NCBI GenBank assembly: GCA_041821185.1 | Contig: JBGUBD010000012.1 | Span: 1 to 64,000 of the forward strand | Length of the DNA stretch: 64,000 nucleotides | Reading direction: 5' to 3' | Source of the DNA: Phycisphaerales bacterium AB-hyl4 | GTDB taxonomy: Bacteria; Planctomycetota; Phycisphaerae; Phycisphaerales; Phycisphaeraceae | Position numbers and translations under genes: made by a program | Notes under the pieces: model-generated | What the model was told of the DNA's origin: nothing | What the model saw: only the letters and a program-made list of their open reading frames with translations | The model's database searches: none | In this document: positions 37,122 through 45,745 of the stretch, piece after piece | Numbering within the stretch: the first letter of the stretch is position 1 | Layout: each line of letters begins with the position of its first letter

Positions 37122-37173
37122 GTGGTGGGGGTTGATGTTGATTGCCGTCGGTCTTTTTGGGGGACCGGGGGGA

Positions 37174-37194
37174 CCCACGGATGCCGTCCGTGGG
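37174..37194. repeat. Palindromic repeat type B
   Basis: CCCACGGATGCCGTCCGTGG G followed by CTTT, between convergent genes. Confidence 0.7.
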
Positions 37195-37203
37195 CTTTGG
37201 GGG

Positions 37204-37671
37204 TTAGCTGCGGATCTGGGCGATGAGTTCGACTTCGACGGCGGCGTTGAGCGGCAGTGCGTTGACGCCGACGGCGGCGCGGGCGTGTCGGCCGGGCTCG
37301 CCGAGCAGTTTGAAGAGCAGATCGCTGGCGCCGTTGGCGACCTTGGGCTGGTCGGCGTAGCCGGGGTCGCATTGGACGAAGACGCCGACGCGGACGATGC
37401 GGACGAAGCGATGCCAGTCGCTGGCGATGGCCTGGTCGATGAGGGCGAGGCCGTTGACGACGCATTGGCCGGCGGCTTGCTGCGCGTCCTCGAGGCTGAC
37501 GGCGGAGGGCACGGGGCCGGTGGCGATGAGCTCGCCGTCACGCAGCGGGAGTTGACCGCTGATGTAGAGCATGTCGCCGGTGCTGATGCATGGCAGGTAG
37601 CTGGCAACGGGTTTGGGGGGCGCGGGGCGTGTCCAGCCGAGGTTTTTCAGAGCCGATTCGAGGTCGAACAT
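37204..37671 (-). CDS. RidA/YjgF-family protein
   Basis: A 155-residue Rid protein that hydrolyses reactive enamine/imine intermediates. The segment GDMLYISGQLPLRDGELIAT and the C-terminal VEVELIAQIRS match the family; PLNAAVEVE holds the usual conserved region. MFDLES is the start, with AAGGA nearby. It lies just downstream of threonine dehydratase on the same strand, and RidA acts on the product of that enzyme, so the pairing is functional. Confidence 0.88.
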   Translation of the reverse strand: MFDLESALKNLGWTRPAPPKPVASYLPCISTGDMLYISGQLPLRDGELIATGPVPSAVSLEDAQQAAGQCVVNGLALIDQAIASDWHRFVRIVRVGVFVQCDPGYADQPKVANGASDLLFKLLGEPGRHARAAVGVNALPLNAAVEVELIAQIRS

Positions 37672-37683
37672 TTGGGGTTCCTT

Positions 37684-37717
37684 CGAAGTTTCGAGTTTCT
37701 GGTTTCTAGTTGGGGCG
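37684..37717. repeat. GAAACC-type repeat (family D)
   Basis: AAGTTTCGAGTTTCTGGTTT CTAGTTGGGG between the ridA-like gene and ilvA. It ends at the ilvA stop region. Confidence 0.6.
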
Positions 37718-38923
37718 TTAGTGGAGCAGGCCTTCGGCTTTGAGGGCGGTGCGGACGGCTTCGGCGTGGTCGGCGTCGCGGGTTTCGATGACGACGTCAA
37801 CCTGCACGTTGGTCACCTCGGGGCCGGCGAAGATGCGGTCGTGGCGGACTTCCTGAATGCTCGCGTCGGCGTCGGCGATGAGGCGAGTGAGCTTGGCGAG
37901 GCCGCCGGGGCGGTCGCTGATGGTCACGGTGAAACGGCAGAGCCGGTGGTCGACCGCGAGGCCGTGCTCGATGACACGACGAAGCACGAGCGGGTCGATG
38001 TTGCCGCCACACAACGGCAGCGCCACCCGCTTACCCGCCAGTTCCGGCAGCTTGCCGGCGAGCACCGCCGCGAGCGACGCCGCGCCCGCGCCTTCGACGA
38101 CGGCTTTTTCCAGTTCGAGCAGGCGGAGGATCGCCAGCGCAAGCTCGGCTTCGCTGACCTGCACGACACGGTCGACATGCGGGCGAGCGGTTAGGAAGGC
38201 GCGTTCGCCGACCCGCCCTACCGCCAGGCCGTCGGCCAATGATGGGACGGGGTCGATCATGCAGGGCTCGCCGTGTTCGAGGGCTTTGCTGTAGCAAGGC
38301 ATGCGTTCGGGTTCAACGCCGATGATGGTGACGTCGGGGCGGAGGGCTTTGAGGGCGACCGCGACGCCGGCGATGAGTCCGCCGCCGCCGATGGGGATGA
38401 CGACAGCGTCGAGTTCGGGCAGTTGTTCGTGCAGTTCGATGCCAAGCGTGCCTTGGCCGGCGATGACGGCGGGGTCGTCGTAGCCGTGCACGTAGATGAG
38501 GCCTTGCTCGGTGGTGAGGCGGTCGGCGTGTTGGCGTGCTTCGGCGAAGCTTTCGCCAAACTTGATGACGTTTGCGCCGAGTCGCTGACAGGTGGCGGCT
38601 TTGATCAGCGGCGCGAAGCGTGGCATGACGACGGTGACGGGCAGGCCGAGGCGTTTGCCGTGGTAAGCGAGGGCCAGCGCGTGATTGCCCGCGGAGGCGG
38701 CGACGACGCCGGGCTTGCCGCCGACCTCGGCGAGGAGCGTGAGCGCGTTGGCAGCGCCGCGTTCTTTGAAGCTGCCGGTGCGTTGGAGGTATTCGAGCTT
38801 GCAGTAGAGCTCGCAGTCGGCGATTTCCGAAAGCGCCGGCGACTTGGCGCAAGGGGTGAGGACGATGGCGTCGCCGATGCGCTGCCGAGCCGCCTGCACA
38901 TCTTCAAACGTGACCGGCTGCAT
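37718..38923 (-). CDS. ilvA: Threonine dehydratase (threonine ammonia-lyase)
   Basis: A 401-residue PLP enzyme that deaminates threonine to 2-oxobutyrate. The PLP lysine is in RTGSFKERGAANAL, SAGNHALALAYHGK follows, and the Gly-rich cofactor loop is VIPIGGGGLIAGVA. The last 70 residues (RLCRFTVTISDRPGGLAKLT) form one ACT domain, as in the shorter IlvA/TdcB-type enzymes that are allosterically regulated. It pairs with the downstream RidA gene. Confidence 0.92.
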   Translation of the reverse strand: MQPVTFEDVQAARQRIGDAIVLTPCAKSPALSEIADCELYCKLEYLQRTGSFKERGAANALTLLAEVGGKPGVVAASAGNHALALAYHGKRLGLPVTVVMPRFAPLIKAATCQRLGANVIKFGESFAEARQHADRLTTEQGLIYVHGYDDPAVIAGQGTLGIELHEQLPELDAVVIPIGGGGLIAGVAVALKALRPDVTIIGVEPERMPCYSKALEHGEPCMIDPVPSLADGLAVGRVGERAFLTARPHVDRVVQVSEAELALAILRLLELEKAVVEGAGAASLAAVLAGKLPELAGKRVALPLCGGNIDPLVLRRVIEHGLAVDHRLCRFTVTISDRPGGLAKLTRLIADADASIQEVRHDRIFAGPEVTNVQVDVVIETRDADHAEAVRTALKAEGLLH

Positions 38924-39043
38924 GGAAGATGATCCTTATGCGGAGCTGTCCCCAACCTCGACACACGCAGTGGGTGAGGTGAAGCGACAGTATAAAGAGA
39001 AAGGCGTTCCAGTTTCGAGTTTGGGGCGTGGGGCTTGGGGGAG

Positions 39044-39065
39044 CCCGAGCATGGCCATGCCCGGG
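39044..39065. repeat. Palindromic repeat type C
   Basis: CCCGAGCATGGCCATGCCCG GG then CTTTATGG, with a family D segment (AGTTTCGAGTTTGG) just before it at about 39010-39023. Confidence 0.6.
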
Positions 39066-39180
39066 CTTTATGGGGCGCGGTGCGTGTGGGGGGGGTGGGC
39101 GCATGAAATAGCAAGGGCGCCTCGGCCTGACGGTCGGGCGCCCTTGCATGTGCGGCGGGCGGGGTGGTGCGTCGCGAGGG

Positions 39181-40359
39181 TTACGACGTTTCCGACTCAC
39201 CGCCGGTGAGCCCCTGTTCACTGGCGGCTTCGCTCGCCGCTTCGCTTGCGGCTTCGCCGGCGCGTTGGGCGACGACCTTGCCACGTTCGGCCATGTCGCT
39301 GCCGTAGGTCTGGGCCTGGTCCATGAGCTTGTCGCGTTGCTGACCGAAGGCTTCATTTTCCTTTCGCGTGCCGGGCAGCAGGAGGCCGAGGGCGAGGCCC
39401 GCCGCGAGGACGCCGAGGCCGACGCTGAGCGGATGGTCTTCGAAGAGGTCGTGTGCGGACTGCTTGGCCTGCTGTGAACCGGCGCGGATGCGGTCGCCGG
39501 CGTCGCTGGCCTGTTCGCGAAGGTGGTGGCCCATTTCCGAGGCGCGGTCGCGCATGTAGGCGGTGGAGTCGGCGATGCGGTGGCCGTATTCGCTGGCCTT
39601 ATCGCGAGCTTGTTCGCCGTATTCGTGCGCCTTGTCGCGAGCTTGTTGGCCGTAGGCTTTGGCCTGTTCGCCGTAGTCGTGCGCTTTATCGCGAGCCTGT
39701 TGGCCGTAGGCCTTGGCTTGTTCGCCCATCTGGTGGGCCTTGCCTTCGCCCTGCCCGGCTTGTTGGGAACTGGTCCGCGGATAGGCGGAGCCCTGGCTTT
39801 CCATGCCGGCTTCATAGAGCGCATGGCGGGCGCGCAGCTCAGCGTCTTCGGGCGTGCCCGGCGGTCGGCCGGGGTAGTCGCGGTAGGCGATATGCTCCTC
39901 GGTCTGGCTGCTGCGTCTGCTTGCGCCCACCAGCCAGGCGATGCCGACGCCCGAGAGGACGGCGGGCATGGGGTTTTCGCGGATGGTGCGGATGAAGCCG
40001 TGTCCGGCCTGGCTGCTTTTGTGTTTGATTTTGTCCATGGTTTGCTGCGTGATGTATTGGGGTGATAGCCGAAGCTGGAGGGTGTCAATCGTGCTGTCCA
40101 GCTGGTGGCGGGTGTCGTCGATATCGCGTCGGATCGCGTCGGGGTTTTCTTGCTTTGACGGCTCGCGTTGCTCGTGGCGTTCGCGCAGTTTTTTGTCGCT
40201 GCGCGTCGGGCCGACGGTGCGGACGCGAGGTTTCTCGTCGGCTTCGCGTGTGCGCGTCGCTTCGCCGGCGGCCTGTCGTACGTGATGGTGTTCGTCGGAC
40301 GACCCGGTGGTATCGGTGGTGTCGGTGTGCCGGGTCATGTCACTTTCTCTTTGAGCCAT
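39181..40359 (-). CDS. DUF3618-domain protein with long repeat-rich coil
   Basis: A 392-residue protein. A DUF3618-like region (IRRDIDDTRHQLDSTIDTLQ, about residues 75-100) leads to one transmembrane segment near residue 130. A long Ala/Gln/Lys-rich coil follows, with two near-identical 18-residue repeats (GEQAKAYGQQARDKAHDY). A second hydrophobic segment, HPLSVGLGVLAAGLALGLLL, lies near residue 330. GGAG precedes MAQRES. It is the third gene of an envelope-associated operon. Role unknown, likely membrane organisation or stress. Confidence 0.75.
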   Translation of the reverse strand: MAQRESDMTRHTDTTDTTGSSDEHHHVRQAAGEATRTREADEKPRVRTVGPTRSDKKLRERHEQREPSKQENPDAIRRDIDDTRHQLDSTIDTLQLRLSPQYITQQTMDKIKHKSSQAGHGFIRTIRENPMPAVLSGVGIAWLVGASRRSSQTEEHIAYRDYPGRPPGTPEDAELRARHALYEAGMESQGSAYPRTSSQQAGQGEGKAHQMGEQAKAYGQQARDKAHDYGEQAKAYGQQARDKAHEYGEQARDKASEYGHRIADSTAYMRDRASEMGHHLREQASDAGDRIRAGSQQAKQSAHDLFEDHPLSVGLGVLAAGLALGLLLPGTRKENEAFGQQRDKLMDQAQTYGSDMAERGKVVAQRAGEAASEAASEAASEQGLTGGESETS

Positions 40360-40757
40360 TGTTGGTTCTCCTGCAGACTGTCGACCGTCTGGTCGGGTCG
40401 ATAGTGCTGCTCTCGCAATCGTTTGATGCCGACGTGGATGAGGCCCCATGCCCCCAGGCCCAGGGCGATCGCGACGACCAGCGGCCCCAGCCAGTAGGCG
40501 ACGCCGATCGGCATGATCAGGGCGAAGAGGCTGGTGAGGGCGAAGCTGAGCGCGATGCAGAGTGTGATCGCGGCGAGCAGGCCGACCACCGCCCCGGCGA
40601 TGACCAGCGTGCTGTGGCGTGCGACCTGTTGACCTTTTTCGGTCAACTCGGTGCGGGCCAGATCGATCTCACGTCGGAAGAGGTAGGAAGTCTGGTCTTT
40701 GAGGTCCTTCAGCAGTTCGCCGAAGGTTCGCGGGTCTGTGTCGATGATGCGTCTCAT
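40335..40757 (-). CDS. Phage-holin-superfamily membrane protein (DUF1469-like)
   Basis: A 140-residue protein. FGELLKDLKDQTSYLFRREI and DLARTELTEKG at the N-terminus are the DUF1469 hallmark. Two membrane helices follow (VIAGAVVGLLAAITLCIALS and GPLVVAIALGLGAWGLIHVG). It overlaps the start of the DUF3618 gene by 25 bases and shares an ATGA junction with the preceding gene, so the three are one operon. This trio recurs in other phyla; it is not phage lysis machinery. Confidence 0.82.
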   Translation of the reverse strand: MRRIIDTDPRTFGELLKDLKDQTSYLFRREIDLARTELTEKGQQVARHSTLVIAGAVVGLLAAITLCIALSFALTSLFALIMPIGVAYWLGPLVVAIALGLGAWGLIHVGIKRLREQHYRPDQTVDSLQENQQWLKEKVT

Positions 40758-41503
40758 GGTCGTTCACCTTCCTCGCCTATGCCTTGCGAGGGGTCATCGT
40801 CAGCAAGGTTGTCTTGCGGCAGGTCGGAGGCCTGATCGGACGCTTCGCCGAGGGACGACGATTCGGCACCGGTGGGCTTTTCGCCTTGGAACGCTTTTCG
40901 CGCTTCGTCGCCGGCCTTGCGTGCCTCGGCGAAGGCCTCGCCGGTGGTGGACTCGCTGGGGCTGCCCTGCGATGCTTCGCCGATGCTGGCTTGGCCGGTG
41001 CCGTACGAACCAGTGCCATACGAGCCGATCTGCTTTTGCTGCGAGCCGCTTCGGGATTTGCCGGAGCTTCGGAGGAATCGGGCGGCGACGAGGCCGCAGG
41101 CGAAGGTTGCGCCGATGAAAATCGCGGGGTGTTGGCGGGCGGTGTTTTCGACTGAGCCGTAGAGCTGCTGAACGTCGTGGTTCTGCAGGTAGCTGGCGAT
41201 GCTGTCGACCTGGTCGGCGGCCTGGTCGACGTAGCCGGCGGGGCCTTCCTGCTGTTCGTCGTGCAGCTTATGCCCGGCTTCGCGAATGGCGACGCCGATG
41301 TCGCTGATGGCCTGGGCCAGGCGTGACTTGCCCTGCTCGGCGAGGTTGTGGGCCTTCTCGCCGATGCGATCGCTGGCGGCGGAGGCGGCTTCGCGTGTGC
41401 GGCCGACGGCTTCGCGAGCCTGCTCGCCGAAGCGTTCGCCCTGGGTCTGCCCCTCGTCGGAGGACTCAAAGCCCTGTCGTTCGGGGTTTTTGATATCAGC
41501 CAT
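40754..41503 (-). CDS. Membrane-proximal coil protein, first gene of the envelope operon
   Basis: A 249-residue protein. Helical repeats rich in Ala, Glu and Arg (FGEQAREAVGRTREAASAAS, IGEKAHNLAEQGKSRLAQAI) precede a hydrophobic segment, HPAIFIGATFACGLVAARFL, near residue 130, as in DUF883-like proteins. A low-complexity tail (GSYGTGSYGTG) follows. MADIKNP is the start, with GGAG upstream. Stop and next start overlap (ATGA). Confidence 0.72.
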   Translation of the reverse strand: MADIKNPERQGFESSDEGQTQGERFGEQAREAVGRTREAASAASDRIGEKAHNLAEQGKSRLAQAISDIGVAIREAGHKLHDEQQEGPAGYVDQAADQVDSIASYLQNHDVQQLYGSVENTARQHPAIFIGATFACGLVAARFLRSSGKSRSGSQQKQIGSYGTGSYGTGQASIGEASQGSPSESTTGEAFAEARKAGDEARKAFQGEKPTGAESSSLGEASDQASDLPQDNLADDDPSQGIGEEGERP

Positions 41504-42108
41504 AATGGAACTCCTTCTTTCCCGCTGTCTTTCGCAGCCCAGCCACGTTGCGCGAGCGACGAGCTCGCGGCGGACGTGGACACGCGGCATACGTATCTAC
41601 ACCAAGCGTAGGACAGGCACACCGCTTAACCGTTTGCGATGTGCACTGCTTCACCGGTCAGGCTGAGCCTGACCGCACCGTCCTCCACCCGTCACGCGGA
41701 CTCAACATTCGGCCGAGGGGACCGGGGGTGTCCGGCGCGAACCATTCGGTCCGCGTCCCCCGCCCAAGTGAGCTAATGCAAGGCCGATGCCAGACGCGAG
41801 GGCCGATTCGATTGACGCGAGGCCATTTCAGTTGTGGGGATTGTAAGATTTGCCACATCCTTAGTGGCGATTATTACTTGTTGTAGATGATGATGTTACG
41901 CAGGGTTTACGTTGAGACCAGGGCCTTTGTTGCGGGGGGAGACCCACGGCTGGAAGCCGTGGGCTTCAGCATGTTTGAGGTCGATAGATCGGGCCTGGTT
42001 GGGCGGGCCCGTGAGAACCGGACGGCGGTGGGATGCGTCCCTATACTTGAGGTCGGCCAAGCGTTACGGCCGCCCTGCTTCACCCTTGCAACTTCAACCG
42101 GGAAAGCC
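41504..42108. other. Intergenic region without a clear gene
   Basis: 605 bases between divergent genes. Visible items are a small palindrome, GGTCAGGCTGAGCCTGACC, near 41656-41674 and the type B repeat at 41943-41963. Short frames have no family match. Confidence 0.5.
41943..41963. repeat. Palindromic repeat type B
   Basis: CCCACGGCTGGAAGCCGTGG G then CTTC. Confidence 0.7.
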
Positions 42109-42984
42109 ATGCATCATTCGCCTTTGATTTTGACATTGACCGCGACGGTGAGCCTGTCGCTGCTGACTGCCTGCACCACCCGCGCCGACCCGCCGCCGGA
42201 GCAGACGCCCCGGGTTGCTCCGGACGTCACGCCGGCCGACGCGTCGAACGTTGCTCCGGAAGACGCCCCGGACGTGGCTTCGGAAGAGGCTGCGGAAATG
42301 GCTCATGAAGCAGAGGACACCGCCGAGCAGTGGCTGGAGCGGATCGAGGCTCGCAGTGATGAGATTGACACACTGACGGCGCGCGTGCGTTACGACCGCG
42401 TGCAGGTGTTGCTCGGCGACGAGCAGACGCGCTTCGGTCGGCTGACGTATGACGCGGGGCCGCCGGCGCGGTTTCATGTTCACTTCGATCGGATGGCGAT
42501 GCACGACGAGATGCAGATGCAGGAACGGCGGTACATCTTCGACGGCCGATGGCTGGCGGAGCGGCATGACGACCAGCGGCTGTTCATTTTGCGCGAGCTG
42601 GTCGCGGAAGGCGACGAAGGCGAAGACCTGCTGCGACTGGGCGAAGGGCCGTTTGCCCTGCCGTTGGACTTGCAGAAGGACACCGTGCTGGAGCGGTTCG
42701 AGGTGGCGTTGGTGACGGAGGATGAGCCTGCGTTTGAGGAGGCTGTGCTGCTGCGGCTGACGCCTCGGCCGGGCGTTGAGATCGATCAGACACAGATCGA
42801 TATCTGGTACGACCGCGAGACGCGTTTGCCGTTGCAGGTGCGGACGGTGAACGATGTGGATCAGACGGAGTCGACGATTCGGCTGGGCGAGATGCAGACG
42901 GGGGTGGATGTGGATGAGGCGGTGTTTGATACGACGCCGCCGGACGCGGCGGGGTGGCAGGTAGAGCGGCGGGCGCTGGATTGA
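42109..42984 (+). CDS. LolA-like periplasmic lipoprotein
   Basis: A 291-residue protein with signal peptide and lipobox LLTAC (Cys21). An acidic Ala/Pro/Asp linker (residues 25-75) follows. The C-terminal region (VRYDRVQVLLGDEQTRFGRL, IDIWYDRETRLPLQVRTVND) resembles the LolA/LolB outer-membrane lipoprotein-carrier fold. The role in lipoprotein or envelope handling is inferred. MHHSPL fits the signal peptide start. Confidence 0.7.
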   Translation: MHHSPLILTLTATVSLSLLTACTTRADPPPEQTPRVAPDVTPADASNVAPEDAPDVASEEAAEMAHEAEDTAEQWLERIEARSDEIDTLTARVRYDRVQVLLGDEQTRFGRLTYDAGPPARFHVHFDRMAMHDEMQMQERRYIFDGRWLAERHDDQRLFILRELVAEGDEGEDLLRLGEGPFALPLDLQKDTVLERFEVALVTEDEPAFEEAVLLRLTPRPGVEIDQTQIDIWYDRETRLPLQVRTVNDVDQTESTIRLGEMQTGVDVDEAVFDTTPPDAAGWQVERRALD

Positions 42985-43013
42985 GTTTGATGTTTGGTTG
43001 AGGGGGCTCGCCC

Positions 43014-43090
43014 CATTTAGCCCCGGTGCTTGCACCGCGCGCTCGGCGTGTGGGGGCGGGAAAGCGCGGTGCAAGCACCGCGGCTAAATG
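43014..43090. repeat. MITE-like element, family H
   Basis: CATTTAGCCCCGGTGCTTGC to GCAAGCACCGCGGCTAAATG, 77 bp. The outer CATTTAG/CTAAATG ends are perfect inverted repeats and the inner GGTGCTTGCACC/GGTGCAAGCACC are paired palindromes. Confidence 0.85.
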
Positions 43091-43253
43091 TTTCGAACTT
43101 GTACGCGTTGTCGTGCTGCCGTGCTGTCGTGCCGTGGTGTTATGGTTTCATGTCGCGTGGTCGTTGTCTATGTATGATGGTCGGCAATGTTTTGGGAGAT
43201 GGTTCAGGTCGCTGGCGAGCGTTTGGGGGACGCGTTTCTGGTGGAGGTAATTG

Positions 43254-44609
43254 ATGTCTGAATATGACACACGCGTTCGTGTCGATCGCGTTGACTGGTA
43301 CGCCGTGCTGCCGTGGCTGGCGCTGTTGCGGACGGCGGCGATGGCGTTGCACCCGGCGAAGGTGGTGTTGGCGTTGGCGTTGGTGGCGTTGCTGTACGCG
43401 GGGGGGCTGGCGTTGGACGTGGTGTGGGGCGCGGCTGTGCCGGACGGCGCGGTGCAGCGGTACCAGGTGATGAGCGGCGAACAGTACAGCCGATGGATGG
43501 AAGCGTATCGCGAGGCGGCGGCGGACGACCGCGCGGGCGAAGCGCGCGGCGTGTTCGAGACGACCGTTGCGCAGCAGCGGTCGGCGTTTCGGCGGTTGCT
43601 CAACTCGGCGGTGACGCTGGAACTGGGTGTGGGCGATTTTCTCATGGGCCGAGGCTCGGCGTCGCGCGGCTTGATGGGGCCGATGGTCGAGATGCTTGTG
43701 ACCGTGCCGACGTGGTTGATCCGCACGCAGCCGACGTTTGTGCTGCTGTACCTGTTGTGGGCGTTTCTGGTGACGGCGATCCTCGGCGGCGCGATCGCCC
43801 GGCTGGCGGCGCTGCACGCGTGTTTGAACCGTCGCGGCTCGCTGGTGGGTGCGGTGCGGTTCGTGGCGGCGCGGTATCCGTGGTTTTTCCTTGCGCCGCT
43901 GACGCCGGTGCTGCTGGTGGTGCTGATCGGCGTGGGGATGATGATTGTCGGTGTGCTGTTCAACCTGCCGGGGCTGGATGTGGTCGGCGCGCTGCTGTAC
44001 GGGGCGATGCTGATGTGCGGGCTGGTGGCGGCGCTGCTGGTGGTGGGGCTGGCGACGGCGGGGCATCTGCTGCTGCCGGCGATGGCGGTGGAGGGGACGG
44101 ACGCGTTTGATGCACTGAGTCGGACGTATAACTACACGCTCGGCCGACCGCTGCATTTTCTGTTCTATAGCCTGGTGAGCATCGTGTACGGGGCGGCGAT
44201 GTACCTGGTGATCAGCCTGGTGCTGCTGCTGACGTTGTGGTTGACGTGGGCGTTTGCGAGCCAGTTGGTGTTTACCACGGTGGGCGATACGGGTGTGAAT
44301 CGCTTTGACGCGCTGCTCGCGCCGCCGCTGGCAAACGAGTTGGTGACCGGTCGGCCGGACGTTGAGGTGGGCGTGCTGAGCACGATGGCGTCGGTCGTGA
44401 TGCGTGGGTGGGTAACGCTGCTGGCGGCATTGTTGCCGGCGTTTGCGGTGAGCTTTTACTTCTGTGCGAGCACGTGGATTTACCTGCTGCTTCGTCGGGC
44501 GACGGACGGCACGGGGTTTGACGATGTGTTCATCGCGGGCGAGTTGGACGGCGACACGCTGGGCGACGCAGCGACCATGCCGCCGGAGAAGGTCGAGCCG
44601 GGCACGTGA
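43254..44609 (+). CDS. Polytopic membrane protein of unknown function
   Basis: A 451-residue protein with about six to seven predicted membrane helices, including VVLALALVALLYAGGLALDV, WFFLAPLTPVLLVVLIGVGM and AMLMCGLVAALLVVGLATAG. GGAGG lies 6 bases before the ATG at 43254, favouring it over the TTG at 43251. The stop overlaps the start of the following binding-protein gene. No transporter signature is seen. Confidence 0.75.
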   Translation: MSEYDTRVRVDRVDWYAVLPWLALLRTAAMALHPAKVVLALALVALLYAGGLALDVVWGAAVPDGAVQRYQVMSGEQYSRWMEAYREAAADDRAGEARGVFETTVAQQRSAFRRLLNSAVTLELGVGDFLMGRGSASRGLMGPMVEMLVTVPTWLIRTQPTFVLLYLLWAFLVTAILGGAIARLAALHACLNRRGSLVGAVRFVAARYPWFFLAPLTPVLLVVLIGVGMMIVGVLFNLPGLDVVGALLYGAMLMCGLVAALLVVGLATAGHLLLPAMAVEGTDAFDALSRTYNYTLGRPLHFLFYSLVSIVYGAAMYLVISLVLLLTLWLTWAFASQLVFTTVGDTGVNRFDALLAPPLANELVTGRPDVEVGVLSTMASVVMRGWVTLLAALLPAFAVSFYFCASTWIYLLLRRATDGTGFDDVFIAGELDGDTLGDAATMPPEKVEPGT

Positions 44610-45589
44610 TGGGGTGGCGGGTTTTACATGATCGATGGTTGGTGGGTGTGGCTGCGCTGCTGCTGCTGACGGCGGCGGTGGCGTTGTGCGTTGGCTGTGA
44701 GCGTGCGGGGGATGAGGCGGCGAACGATGACGGTGAGCTGCGGCTGGTGTCGCTCGCGCCGGGGCTGACGCAGATGGTGGTCGACCTGGGGCTTGGCGAT
44801 CGGCTGGTGGGCGTGGCGGAGCATGACGCTTCGGCGCCGCGCGGGCTGCCGGTGGTGGGCAACTATGCGGATGTGAACACCGAACGGCTGGTGGGCTTGT
44901 CGCCGACGCATGTGTTGACGCTGACGACGACGCGCGAGCCGCCGCGCCGACTGCGCGAGTTGGCCGAGGCGGGCCGATTCGAGTTGGTGGCGTATCGGTT
45001 TCCGTTTTCGATCGACGACGTTCGGCAGACGCTGCACCGTGATGCGGGTGATACGGGTGACGCGCGGCCGGGCCCGCCACCCCTTGGCGAGGCGTTGGGC
45101 GTGCCGGAGCGGGCGCGGGTGCTGCTGGCGCGGTTTGATGCGTCGCTTGGTGCGTTGCGTGAGTTGACGGCCGACCGCGATCGGCCGCGCGTGTTGCTGG
45201 TGATCGGCCACACGCCATTGATGGCCAGCGGGCCCGGCACGGTGCACGACCAGTTGCTCGAATGGGTGGGCGGGCGCAACGCCACGGCCGGGGCGAGCGT
45301 GACCGCGCCGACGTATGACCGCGAGGGGGTGCTGTCGCTTTCGCCGGAGGTGATATTGCTACTGTCGCCCGACGCCCCACCGCTGCACGACGGCGACGCT
45401 CGGCTACGCGCGATCCGCGACCTGCCCGTCCCGGCGATGCGCGACGATCGCGTGTATGTGATCAATCATCCGCAAGTGCTGCTGGCGAGCACGTCGCTGC
45501 CGGAAGTGGCGGCGACGCTGGCGACGGCGATTCACCCCGACCTGGCGGACGAGATCGCGGCCGTGATGGCGGACCATGCGGCGGAGTAG
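44609..45589 (+). CDS. Periplasmic binding protein, BtuF/FhuD-like
   Basis: A 326-residue protein with an N-terminal membrane segment and lipobox-like CVGC. LVSLAPGLTQMVVDLGLGDR, LVGVAEHDASAPRGLPVVGN and NTERLVGLSPTHVLTLTTTR match the family of vitamin B12 or ferric-siderophore binding proteins. No permease or ATPase gene is adjacent, so the transport partner lies elsewhere. It overlaps the preceding membrane gene (TGATG). Substrate unknown. Confidence 0.78.
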   Translation: MGWRVLHDRWLVGVAALLLLTAAVALCVGCERAGDEAANDDGELRLVSLAPGLTQMVVDLGLGDRLVGVAEHDASAPRGLPVVGNYADVNTERLVGLSPTHVLTLTTTREPPRRLRELAEAGRFELVAYRFPFSIDDVRQTLHRDAGDTGDARPGPPPLGEALGVPERARVLLARFDASLGALRELTADRDRPRVLLVIGHTPLMASGPGTVHDQLLEWVGGRNATAGASVTAPTYDREGVLSLSPEVILLLSPDAPPLHDGDARLRAIRDLPVPAMRDDRVYVINHPQVLLASTSLPEVAATLATAIHPDLADEIAAVMADHAAE

Positions 45590-45745
45590 CCGTACAAGAG
45601 CAATCACGCCCGTCAGTTGCGATCGGCGGTTTTCGTCATTACGCTTCCACCAGCATCTGCCGCAGCGAGCACCGTCTGTGCAAGCGTTTGGTTGGCAGAC
45701 CATTCCGCTGCCGCTTTTCCTGAAATGGGATAAAGGCTGACCGCC

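Noticed and set aside
40335..40757. Prophage lysis holin
   Set aside because: The protein matches the holin superfamily only by fold name. The neighbours are envelope coil proteins and no phage genes are present.
43140..45380. A 746-residue minus-strand frame opposite the membrane and binding-protein genes
   Set aside because: It is rich in Arg, His and Gln like other shadows. The plus-strand genes have helices, a lipobox and ribosome binding sites.
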